Shown one piece after another: positions 11,032 to 20,586 of a stretch of 64,000 nucleotides of DNA. The notes below the pieces were generated by a model, which worked only from the letters and a program-made list of their open reading frames with translations, was not told where the DNA came from and did no database searches. The position numbers were made by a program, and so were the translations under genes. Source of the DNA: Raphanus sativus. Lineage: Eukaryota > Streptophyta > Magnoliopsida > Brassicales > Brassicaceae. The number at the start of each line of letters is the position of its first letter. The stretch's first letter is position 1. The stretch spans positions 35,797,407 to 35,861,406 of the forward strand of contig NC_079515.1 in assembly GCF_000801105.2 (NCBI RefSeq), given 5' to 3'.

Positions 11032-11360
11032 TTAGACATTTAAGAGTTGAGAAACAAATTCACACGAACAAACATAAAACCTATGTAGATTTAAGAAGCC
11101 TACAGAGCTTTGATTTTTGCATTTATAATTACATTTTAGCTCTTTTGAAATCAACTAAAGAATCTTGTTTAAATGTTCAAGATTAAATTATCAACTATGT
11201 TGATTTGAGAAGAAAATAATGTTATTTCCATTTTTCTTTGTGTTACAAGCTGACCTATGCCAATAATAAAATCCTCGATGATTAAAAATAAAAAGAAAAA
11301 TATTGAAAGTATACAAAGATCTGTGAAGAGACACAAGAGACTCTTGATGATGTATAGCCT
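11032..11360. repeat. Right part of the duplicated 3' flank
   Basis: Continues the duplicated block from 9600-9797. It corresponds to 15341-15350 plus 15467-15645 and 15960-16080 downstream of the repeat-protein gene (for example aaacctatgtagatttaagaag against aaacctgtgcagctttaagaag). It lacks the SINE and the 193-bp tandem duplication found in the other copy, so it preserves an older arrangement. Confidence 0.7.
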
Positions 11361-11713
11361 TATGTCAATGTAATGACGAGCTAATAAAAAATTTAGATCT
11401 TTTTTGAACTATTAGAGAAGTAAAAATATTTAATAATGAAATGACTATTTATTTATACATTCGTTTTTGGTTTAAACTCATTATCTATACATATTTTAGG
11501 CATATATTTTTTCAAATAGTTTTTTTTCTTTTACTTTTTCTTTGCTGATTTTTTTCTCCATACCGACTTATTCTTATTTAGTGGACTGATATTAATTTAA
11601 GATTGTATTTATGGAAGTATGTTAAATCCATCTTCAACAGCAAGCCATTAGTTTGTTGAATGAATGTTGTCTGAGATCGATGAACTTGTAAAATAACCAC
11701 CTTATTATAAATT

Positions 11714-11903
11714 CTTTTTTTTTTGAATTATACAGAGGTATCCTGGCTCCACAGAAGTGGTCCAGACTAGTCACGTGTTGCCACATGTCGGTCCTCTGTC
11801 CCTTGCGATGCCGAAATGTTAATTCCCCAGTGGCCGGGATTCGAACCCAGATGGCGGAACTCACAGCTGTGAACTCTTTACCAACTGAGCTAGAAGCCCG
11901 GTT
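11714..11903 (-). mobile_element. tRNA-derived SINE
   Basis: On the minus strand the element begins with a tRNA-like head holding an A box (TAGCTCAGTTGG, at 11881-11892) and a B box (GGTTCGAATCC, at 11837-11847). A tRNA-unrelated body follows, ending in a short A-rich tail. It is flanked by a perfect 13-bp target-site duplication, CTTATTATAAATT (11701-11713 and 11904-11916). This is the structure of the Brassicaceae SINE families. At about 190 bp it appears full length. Confidence 0.88.
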
Positions 11904-11916
11904 CTTATTATAAATT

Positions 11917-13229
11917 ATTATAAATTCTTATCAACATGTTTCATAAAAATGTATCTTGTTGTGAAGTTTGGAGTACGTAAGATTAGAAATCATCTTCGAT
12001 TGAACAAGGATCACGATTCTCATCTTTGAATACTCAATTGTATTCATGCACGAGCTCTCATGGACAAGCCATCATGGACGAGATGTCATGGCCAAGGTGC
12101 CATGGACGGGATGTCATGAACAAAATTACCATTGATGGGCTGTCGTGGGTGGATTTCTCCGTGGATGGACTGTAATAGACGAGCCATGGAAAATCAGTCA
12201 TGGACGTACATGTCATCGTGGACACTCGGTCATAAATGGGTTTTCATGGAGTATGCGATCATCTTACGGATTTTGTTTTGAGAAAGAAACAAGATCTTAG
12301 TGTGGTAATTTCATGAGAAGTTTGCTTTAACTATATAACGAATTCGCAGTAACTCTATAAAACGAGTTTACGGTAACTCCGTATGACAAAATCAGTGTGA
12401 AGATTAGATGTAACAGTGAGATTAGTGATGACATGATCAATGACTATGAGATCTTGTACCAAATAAGACCGGGTGACTTGGTGTGAGGAAGCAGTCGATG
12501 TGTTGACGAGATATGAGATGACTGATGATGGTGTGATCACATGATCGACAAGATCTCCATAATCATGATTTGAGAGATTATGCTCTAATAACTAATTTAA
12601 GTTCTGTACCAAGGTCCTTCCAAAATATTAAACCAAAATTCTAAAAACTAAAAAATTAAACGTGAAAAGGTTAAATCCAAACTTTATTTTGTATATTTGT
12701 CAACATCGTAAAATATATAATCTGGATTTCTTGTTATGTTAGTGAGAAATACTCAGTACTTATACCCACTATTTTGTACACAACAATTTTGATCTTATAT
12801 CATATTATTAGGATATGGATATGCATTATGAGTAACCCTCTGTATTAGGATATGCACAAGAATATCATTTCAAAAAAAAATCTTAAATATGTTAGCATAT
12901 GGTATGTCGAGAGGACAAATTATCTCAAATTAAAAATTTATCATATATACTGGAAATTATAAGTTTTAAAATTTTATTGATTTAGTTATCTATAGCAAAG
13001 ATATTCTACAAGTGAAAATCAATAGTTTAAATCAATAGATAAAAGTTTACCATATAATCTTACGTGTGGTTTAATTTAATTGTCTGAAAACCAATTTAGA
13101 CAGTTTGAAATTTAGATATTTAGGTAATATGTTGTGATATGGTTTGGATTGATAATTAATAGTATTTTGTGTAAATTACAGGTAGTACAAATATTATTTT
13201 AAAACAATGTTCATGGTTTTATAAAATAT
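11917..13229. other. Intergenic, decayed repeats
   Basis: No gene recognised. 12049-12260 carries a degenerate short tandem repeat, listed separately. Near 12580-12595 the minus strand reads ttagttattagagc, resembling a decayed initiator-tRNA primer-binding site of an LTR retrotransposon. No LTRs or reverse-transcriptase motifs could be confirmed. Confidence 0.45.
12049..12260. repeat. Degenerate tandem repeat around 'catggacgag-tgtcatgg'
   Basis: About ten imperfect copies of a roughly 18-20 base motif (catggacgagatgtcatgg and variants such as catggacgggatgtcatg, gtggatggactgtaatag) run head to tail. Reading frame is not maintained. The period and copies are too diverged to fix unit borders by eye. 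Confidence 0.6.
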
Positions 13230-13239
13230 ATATTTTAGT

Positions 13240-13625
13240 CAATAAATCTTTTTTTTTATTCATGCATTTGATCAATTAGATAATATACATGTCTAAACAA
13301 AGTTACATTTACATAAGAAATATTTATTACATAAGATATACATGTCTTTATATTCAAAAGATTTATAAACAAAGTTGCATATACATAAGATATAGATGTC
13401 TTTATATTCAAAAGATTTTTTATGTATATCATATATTTTTCTTCGTAAATGATATTTTACTTAAAAAGTTTTAGAATTTCTTATAAACAAGTAATTGTTA
13501 AACATTTTCATAGTTAAATTACATCACATTCATTTTTAACATATCACTCAACAACAAAAATACCAAATACCAAAACTATGAAGAGTTTCTTTGGAGTTGT
13601 GGTGTTTTACTCTAGTAAACTAACA
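13240..13625 (+). pseudogene. Truncated upstream duplicate of the repeat-protein gene (promoter and signal-peptide start)
   Basis: This block matches 13785-14125, the promoter, leader and first codons of the gene at 14091. Shared landmarks are tcatgcatttgatcaattag, gatattttactta-aaagtt, ttacatcacattcattttt, and an ATG at 13578 followed by codons for MKSFFGVV. After eight or nine codons the match stops and the frame runs into unrelated AT-rich sequence. It therefore keeps a promoter and a signal-peptide start but no repeats. An internal direct repeat of about 55 bases (around 13330-13420) is extra in this copy. Confidence 0.72.
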
Positions 13626-13638
13626 CTTGAATTTAAAA

Positions 13639-13643
<5 letters not shown>

Positions 13644-13682
<39 letters not shown>
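13644..13682. repeat. (TA)n microsatellite
   Basis: An uninterrupted TA run of about 39 bases directly follows the truncated duplicate. It may mark the site where the duplicate was cut off. Confidence 0.9.
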
Positions 13683-13685
<3 letters not shown>

Positions 13686-14090
13686 GCTTCGTGTCTATAA
13701 CTGACTTAACATTTGGATTTTGTTGGAATAGTTGTTTTTTTGTCTAGATTTGGATTCATCTGTAATAAAATCTTATTTTATCAACAAAAATCTTTTTTTC
13801 ATGCATTTGATCAATTTAGAAATAAATTTTAAAATTAACAAAGTCAGATATACTTAAAGATACGTCAATTTATATTCAGAGGATTTTATTTAGTATATCA
13901 AATATTTATTACAGATATACTGTCAGTGATATTTTACTTATAAAGTTATAGAATTTCCTTATACAAATGATTATGAAATGTCTACGTTTTTCAGAGAAAA
14001 CTAAAAACTAACTATAAATAACTCTAGTCAGAAAGTTAACTTACATCACATTCATTTTTCAACATAAACATCAAAAATACAAAAAAAAAC

Positions 14091-15206
14091 ATGAAGAGTT
14101 TTTTTGGAGTTGTCATGTTTCAGTTCTTGTATTTTACACCATCTTTAGCAATTCGTGATAATTTTTTCTTTGTTTCTGACTTCGATGTGTCTAGAAATAT
14201 TTCTTATGATGAAATAAAAAAATTGGTTCCAAGCAGCCTAAAAAATGAGACGTCTTTTCTGTATCCACCAGTTTCAAGAGCGAATGATAGAGTGAAGAGA
14301 TTGGTTCCAACCGGCCCAAATAATAAAACTTCTCCACCTTCTCCACCACATTTTATAGCTGATTTTGGAGTGAAGAGATTGGTTCCAACCGGACCAAACA
14401 ATGAAACTTCTCCACCTTCTCCACCACATTTCATAGCTGATTTTGGAGTGAAGAGATTGGTTCCAACCGGTCCAAACAATGAAACTTCTCCACCTTCTCC
14501 ACCACATTCTATAGAAAGTATTGGAGTAAAGAGATTGGTTCCAACCGGCCCAAACAATGAAACGTCTCCACCTTCTCCACCACATTCTACAGTGGATTTT
14601 GGAGTGATGAGATTGGTTCCAACCGGCCCAAACAATGAAACTTCTCCACCTTCTCCACCACATTTTATAGCTGATTTTGGAGTGAAGAGATTGGTTCCAA
14701 CCGGCCCAAACAATGAAACTTCTCCACCTTCTCCACCACATTTCATAGCTGATTTTGGAGTGAAGAGATTGGTTCCTACCGGCCCAAACAATGAAACTTC
14801 TCCACCTTCTCCACCACATTCTATAGAAAGTATTGGAGTAAAGAGATTGGTTCCAACCGGCCCAAACAATGAAACGTCTCCACCTTCTCCACCACATTCT
14901 ACAGTGGATTTTGGAGTGAAGAGATTGGTTCCAACCGGCCCAAACAATGAAACTTCTCCACCTTCTCCACCACATTTTATAGCTGATTTTGGAGTGAAGA
15001 GATTGGTTCCAACCGGCCCAAACAATGAAACTTTTCCACCTTCTCCACCACATTTTATAGCTGATTTTGGAGTGAAGAGATTGGTTCCAAGCGGTCCAAA
15101 CAATGAAATGTCTCCACCTTCTCCACCACATTCGATAGTATATATTGAAGTGAAGCAATGGGTTACAAGCAGTCCAAGTAATGGAACGTCTCCACCTTCT
15201 ATATAG
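14091..15206 (+). CDS. Secreted tandem-repeat protein, probable multi-peptide precursor
   Basis: Intronless gene of 371 residues; not a family I can name with certainty. Residues 1-20 form a signal peptide ending near PSLA. Residues 68-353 are eleven consecutive 26-residue repeats (78 bp each), preceded and followed by a degenerate partial unit. Each unit starts VKRLVPTGPN and continues NETSPPSPPH plus a variable tail (FIADFG, SIESIG or STVDFG). Visible in almost every unit are a Lys-Arg pair, an N-x-T glycosylation site (NET) and SPP motifs suited to proline hydroxylation. RLVPTGPN resembles the first eight residues of CLE peptides. The spacing P-T-x-P-...-S-P-...-H recalls CEP/PIP peptides. 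No third Pro-Leu-His-Asn end is present, so neither assignment is secure. A cell-wall proline-rich protein is the main alternative. Confidence 0.75.
   Translation: MKSFFGVVMFQFLYFTPSLAIRDNFFFVSDFDVSRNISYDEIKKLVPSSLKNETSFLYPPVSRANDRVKRLVPTGPNNKTSPPSPPHFIADFGVKRLVPTGPNNETSPPSPPHFIADFGVKRLVPTGPNNETSPPSPPHSIESIGVKRLVPTGPNNETSPPSPPHSTVDFGVMRLVPTGPNNETSPPSPPHFIADFGVKRLVPTGPNNETSPPSPPHFIADFGVKRLVPTGPNNETSPPSPPHSIESIGVKRLVPTGPNNETSPPSPPHSTVDFGVKRLVPTGPNNETSPPSPPHFIADFGVKRLVPTGPNNETFPPSPPHFIADFGVKRLVPSGPNNEMSPPSPPHSIVYIEVKQWVTSSPSNGTSPPSI
14292..15149 (+). repeat. Eleven-unit 78-bp coding tandem repeat with a 312-bp higher-order period
   Basis: Units begin at 14292 and then every 78 bases. By their tails the order is F, F, SIES, STVD, F, F, SIES, STVD, F, F, SIVY. 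Units 2-5 (14370-14681) and 6-9 (14682-14993) repeat the same four-unit pattern, including the synonymous ACG in the STVD unit. This indicates a recent block duplication. Unit 5 changes VKR to VMR. Confidence 0.92.
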
Positions 15207-15353
15207 AATCTTGCATCAGTGTTAATTTAATCAAAGTTAAATCATATTTATAATTTTAATATAAGTTATAATCGACGAGGCTTTGCTCGAAAATAAAACA
15301 TAATTTCATTATTTAAACTCAGAAAATCATCTTCTACACTTAGACATTTAAAC

Positions 15354-15466
15354 TTGGAGCTGGTAGCTCAAATAGTAAAATCTTCATTTTTAATGGTAGA
15401 AATGTCAGGTTCGAATCTCAACCAGCTGCGAACCAGTTTTTGTCTTTTGTCCAAAAAAAATTATAC
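15354..15466 (+). mobile_element. Short tRNA-derived SINE
   Basis: A tRNA-like head with an A-box-like TAGCTCAAATAGT and a B box GGTTCGAATCT (near 15409) ends in an A-rich tail (ccaaaaaaaa). It is flanked by imperfect duplications (gacatttaaacttg and gacattaagatatg). The paralogous sequence at 11034-11060 has the site without the insert, which supports the call. Confidence 0.65.
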
Positions 15467-15486
15467 GACATTAAGATATGAAAAGC

Positions 15487-15872
15487 AAATTCAAACCAAA
15501 AGACATAAAACCTGTGCAGCTTTAAGAAGCCACTAAAGCTTAAAATTTTGCATTTACATTTATATTTTAGCTCTTTTAAAATTAACTAAAGAATCTTATT
15601 TAAAACGTTTGAGATCAAACTACCAACTATGTATTAGGGACAAATGTTTCATATCGAAAGTTGGAAAATATGCTAAGTAAAATTCAAACCAAAAAACATA
15701 AAACCTGTGCAGCTTTAAGAAGCTAACAAAGCTTAAAATTTTGCATTTACATTTATATTTTAGTTCTTTTAAAATTAACTAAAGAATTTTATTTCAAACG
15801 TTTGAGATCAAACTATCAATTATGTATTAGGAACAAATGTCTCATATTGGAAATTGAAAAAAATGCTAAATA
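15487..15872. repeat. 193-bp tandem duplication
   Basis: The segment starting aaattcaaaccaaaagacat at 15487 recurs at 15680 with few differences (both contain aaaacctgtgcagctttaag and tttgagatcaaacta). The paralogous region at 11040-11200 has a single copy, so this duplication arose after the larger one. Confidence 0.85.
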
Positions 15873-16522
15873 AAATTTAAGATAGATGGAGCACTCCACT
15901 AATCACCAATTGATTTTATGTTGTAATCTTATCTAACTTAGCACTATGACCATTTGAGAAAGAAAATATTTTCATTTCAGTGTGCGTTACAAGTTGAACT
16001 ATACTAAAAGTAAGATCTTCGAGGATTAAAAATAAAAAGAGAAATCTCAAAAGAGTACAAAAATTTGCGAAGAAACATTATTCTTCCAATAATACGCTTG
16101 TTGAGTCACTCAAGCAAGCGCTTGTGGTTACACCACTTGCTAGCACAAACCTAGAGGAATATGCTTCCGAACAACACCTCCAACCACAGTCCACATGGAT
16201 ATTACATCAGCTACTTCACCAATGAACATCTCTATGTTAATGTTTATACCCATTTGCAATAAGATTATTCTGTTTGTCATCTAGCACTATGCTGGTCTGA
16301 ATCATGCAACAGACTTTAATATACTCGGCTCAACCGCCAAAAGCCAACTCGGTTAAGAAAACCGGTTTCAATCAAACCGGGTTTATCATTCCCTAGCTTC
16401 TTTTATTTTCGGCGACGGCTTCTTTAAAAGTTTTAGGGCTTTTTAAAATCATCGGCGAGACGAAATTTTAACCGGCGAAACTGAGCGACGGCGGCGGCGA
16501 GGTGAGAGTTTCAAGGAAGCCG

Positions 16523-18331
16523 ATGAAGATGAAATCAGTATTCGATGCGGCGGAGATCAAATCGGAGTTCGAGTCAGCGGGAATAAACCCTAATTTCATG
16601 ATTCCGATCTGGAAGTATGTAATTCAGAATCCCGATTGCGTTTGGGACGAGATCCCTTCGTTGCCCACCGCCGCATACACTCTCCTCCATTCAAAGTTCA
16701 AGACTTTCACTTCCTCTCTCCACTCCCTCTTCCACTCCTCCGATGGCACCACCTCTAAACTCCTCATCAAGCTCCAGGTATACAGACAGATACGATATGG
16801 CTATGCTCTTGTCTATATGATTAGTATTTTTGGATGAGAATGTACATAAGAGATTTGGTTGCTGATAGACTTTGTCATTACAGAACATTGCTTGTAATAG
16901 TCCTAGCTTTAAAGTGTTATCTGATGAACTTGTAATTGATTACTGATTTAAAGAATGGAGCTTTTGTGGAGGCTGTGATAATGAGATACGATACTCGGTT
17001 GGGGATGTGTGGAGGGAAGCCACGTCCAGGTGGTGTGAGATCTACATTATGCATTTCATCACAGGTATTATTTTTTTTTAAATCATTGAATCAGCATGAG
17101 AGCATCTGATACAAGTGTTGTTGTTTATCAATAGGTTGGTTGCAAAATGGGTTGCACGTTCTGTGCAACTGGTAGCATGGGATTCAAAAGCAATTTAACA
17201 TCGGGAGAAATTGTGGAGCAGCTCGTTCACGCCTCTCGCCTAGCTGATATACGCAACATCGTCTTCATGGTATGTCGCTTGTTACTAATGCATCTCATCA
17301 AAAGTTTCTTTATTGGCTATTGTTGTTTATACTTTATACTCCTTTCCATGTGGTAATGGGTAAAGGTGGTATCGATTATGTACATTCACCAGTTGTTGCC
17401 TGCCTTGGTTTTGCTTAATGTGATCAGGGAATGGGAGAACCTTTGAATAACTACAATGCTGTTGTTGAAGCTGTCCGTGCCATGTTAAAACAGCCTTTTC
17501 AGCTCTCACCCAAGAGAATTACCATTTCAACTGTAAGTACTGAGAAATATACTTCAAAGCATTTTTGGGGGCAAAACAGGACTAACTCTCTTTGTTATTT
17601 TCCTTTTTTTTCTCTACTAACCCATATTCTGATTTCGTTTGCATGTAGGTTGGAGTTGTTCATGCGATAAACAAGCTTCACAATGATCTACCAGGCATAA
17701 GTTTAGCGGTATCTCTTCATGCACCAGTTCAAGAAATCCGCTGCCAAATCATGCCAGCAGCTAGAGCCTTTCCTCTTCAAAAGCTTATGGATGCACTTCA
17801 AGCTTTCCAGAAAAGCAGGTAAGCTCCCTTTACAAGTTCTTTGCTACTACATGTTCAACCATCATTTCAGAAGTTATTAAAGATCATAAGTCACATGATT
17901 TCAAATAGTCAGCAGAAGATCTTCATTGAGTACATCATGCTTGATGGAGTAAATGATCAAGAGGAGAACGCTCATCAACTTGGCGAGTTGCTAAAGACAT
18001 TTCAAGTGGTAAATATCTTTGGTTTCTTAATATCTTAAAAGTTTCTGCAATTTTTCTGATGGGAAACTCTGTGCCGTTTCCTCAAAAAAAACAGGTGATA
18101 AATTTGATACCATTCAACCCAATTGGGTCAACGAGCCAGTTCAAAACCAGTACTAAACAAAGCGTCTCAAGCTTCCAGAAGATCCTGAGGGAAACCTACA
18201 ATATACGAACCACGGTTCGCAAAGAAATGGGTCAGGATATTAGTGGTGCTTGTGGTCAGCTAGTTGTGAACCAACCTGACAACAAGAGAACTCCGGAACC
18301 ACTTAGAGACATTGAAGATCTGCATCTCTAA
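16523..18331 (+). CDS. RlmN-like radical SAM methyltransferase
   Basis: Seven exons: 16523-16777, 16954-17064, 17135-17269, 17428-17532, 17649-17818, 17909-18008, 18095-18331, all with GT-AG borders, giving 370 residues. The start was taken at the ATG coding MKMKSVFDAAEIKSEF; the reading frame extends upstream without another ATG. The radical SAM cluster motif CKMGCTFC (C-x3-C-x2-C, for the 4Fe-4S cluster) begins exon 3. It is followed by GEIVEQLVHA, GMGEPLNNY, ITISTVGVVHAI, AVSLHAP and INLIPFNPIGST, all typical of the RlmN/Cfr branch, plus the late Cys in DISGACGQL. Bacterial RlmN methylates adenine 2503 of 23S rRNA and a tRNA position. The plant substrate is not visible from sequence. Probable At3g19630 orthologue. 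Confidence 0.92.
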
Positions 18332-18639
18332 CTTTAGGACCCAGACACATGAAACAGACATGAGAAAAGATGTATGGTTTGGTTTGTATTATCTTCGAAG
18401 TCACTCTTCAAAACTCTCTTCTTGAACTTCACATTTTGTTCCTCACTATCCAATGGAAAACACTTTGGCCTACCCTTATAATGCAAGTAAGAAAAAAAAA
18501 AGATGGTCCTTATAAGCTCCAGCACATGGAGATTTATAATTTCTTATTCAAAATACTTATGTCAATTACGTTTAGAAGTTAATTTGTAAGTAATTAACTT
18601 TCTTCCGGCCTATAAAAACAACCCCATACTCTTGTCTTC

Positions 18640-19240
18640 TGAGAAAACAGAACGATCTGTGAATGTCTTCATTACAGTCCCCCCTTTTGATGGGGATCAG
18701 AAATGGGATTTTAAAAATTATGTACCAGGTGTTGTTTACGAGCCGGGGTGTAAAGATGTCAAGCGCGGTGACCAAACGCTGATTGCAGCAGCAATCAAAG
18801 CAGCATCAGAGGCTGATGTGACGGTTTTAGTGGTTTGGATTGGGTCAGACAGTAGAAGCAGAGGGTCTTGATCGGGTTAATAAATCTAACCCTTCCGCTA
18901 TAAGTGTTGTTGTGGTCATAATGGCGGAAGGACCTATGGATATCACATTTACCAAGACTCTTAGCAGTTTTATGGGTGAGATATCCCGGATAAGCTGGAG
19001 GGGACGCTATAGCTCAAGTCATCTTTGGTGATTACAATCCTGAACGCATTTACTTACTTATGTGTGTATGTTGTTGCATCAGCTGGGAGACTACCATAGG
19101 CATGGTACTCACAAGAGACTACCATAGGCATGGTACTCATGGCATGATAGCCATAAACATGAGACCTAACTCGACTTGTGGCTTCCCTGGAAGATCTTAC
19201 ACATTCGAAACCGATTTACAAATTTAGACATGGACTCAGT
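18640..19240 (+). pseudogene. Beta-xylosidase (GH3) relic
   Basis: Fragments of the C-terminal half of a plant BXL-type beta-xylosidase survive. They include [12 protein letters not shown] with a downstream ADVTVLVV in one frame, then a frame change. Next come [26 protein letters not shown] and, after another break, GDYNP and [17 protein letters not shown]. No catalytic N-terminal domain is present and there are several frame changes. The position fits the At3g19620 (xylosidase) locus, here almost fully lost. Confidence 0.8.
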
Positions 19241-19846
19241 TACTCTTACTCACTTACTCTACCTTCGTTCTCTCAGCTCTATTAATCATCACACTTAATT
19301 GCCAAGATCTCAAGAACCACGGTTTATGGTGGAGAGGAGTCATGTGATGCCCGTATTCTGGATACAGCTAGAGTCTTCAAAGTTTCTCGTTGGTGATAGC
19401 GTGCTACAGACGCAATGCTAGGGTTTGAGAGAGAGTAGAAGTTGGAAGAAGCATATAGAGAAAGTTACTGAAGGTAAAAGAAAACTAATCAGTGTACACC
19501 ACACGCTTGTTATTGGTTCTAACAGGGATCAATAAATCCTTCATCACCTCAAAAGTTAGATTGGCTTGGACATTCAACGGTTTCTTTCTCGAAAACAAAA
19601 CAGAGCCCATAGATTCAACTGAAGTTTTTATTGTCAAAGTCAATACCGTCATGCTATCATCACTTATGACGAAACCCTAAGTAAAATTTTGGTACAGTAT
19701 CACAGAGGGTCAATACTTACCCATATATTTGAACCAGTAGTAGTCAATTCAATACAAAGAGAAACTTGATCTCTCTTCCGTTGCAACATGATATAAATAT
19801 TAGGTTTCTGTATGATATTTTCATATACAGAAACAAAGATTTTTAA
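19241..19846. other. Intergenic, no gene recognised
   Basis: About 600 bases of mixed composition with short open frames (for example 19492-19680). No recognisable protein. It may include further decayed pieces of the neighbouring relic. Confidence 0.4.
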
Positions 19847-20149
19847 ATGGAGGGGCTAATTCCATATCTGATTCATGCTATCAATAAACACCATAAGCCT
19901 CAGCACCAGAGGTATCGATCGATGTCTGAAGGATCTAGCCGTAGCTACCGACCATTAATGATTGGACACGAATGTTCTTCTTCATATCAAGGATCTTCTC
20001 ACCGTCGAACAACATCAGAGTACAGGCCACCTGCATTATCAGACTTCACCAGGTTTTGGTCAAGTTTCTGTGAACAAAGATTCTTCTTCTCTGAATATAG
20101 CAACAAAGACTTGCACATGACGATGAGCTTCTGGAAGAAAGAAAAATAA
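19847..20149 (+). CDS. Small uncharacterised plant protein ([12 protein letters not shown] type)
   Basis: A 100-residue open frame with a good ATG start. It begins [37 protein letters not shown], which resembles a widespread set of small, stress-responsive plant proteins of unknown function that share an MEGLIP start and a following basic, Ser/Arg-rich segment. The middle is Ser/Arg-rich ([16 protein letters not shown]) and the end is aromatic and basic ([22 protein letters not shown]). There is no signal peptide or membrane segment. The duplicated block after the assembly gap begins within its last three codons. Confidence 0.6.
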   Translation: MEGLIPYLIHAINKHHKPQHQRYRSMSEGSSRSYRPLMIGHECSSSYQGSSHRRTTSEYRPPALSDFTRFWSSFCEQRFFFSEYSNKDLHMTMSFWKKEK

Positions 20150-20586
20150 TGTATAAATCTGATCATTCTATGTAAAAGTTTCAGATATGTCTGTGTTATT
20201 ATTATTTTTTAATTATTATACTATTAATGTATTATACAAATTAATACAAGATAAACTGTTTTTTTTTTGTTTAACTGACATTGTATTCAATGAAAAGAAG
20301 GATCAATAATAGTAAAAGAGAACTGTCAAAAACAATGCAAATGACTAAAAACAGAGGAAACATCTGTTGATTGCTTGTCATTCACGGAACCAAAAGAAAA
20401 CCCACATTAGAGCCTTTTATCACAAAACTAAACCTCTTTCTTCGTTCTGAACATAATCAAAACTTAGATTCCACCAATCTTGTTCTTGTCTGCATGCAGC
20501 AGATTGAGAAACATACCCTTTTTTCTTCTTGCCTCTCTCTATTTCTTCTCACACAAATCTCCCAACAGCCGTTGCTGGTAGTAGCA

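Noticed and set aside
12580..12595. Initiator-tRNA primer-binding site of an LTR retrotransposon
   Set aside because: The match (ttagttattagagc on the minus strand) is imperfect and no LTR pair, polypurine tract or polymerase motif was found.
14204..15158. Two long open frames on the minus strand through the repeat array (about 299 and 294 codons)
   Set aside because: The 78-base unit is divisible by three and has no stop in these frames, so they stay open automatically. Only the plus-strand frame has a signal peptide and a sensible composition.
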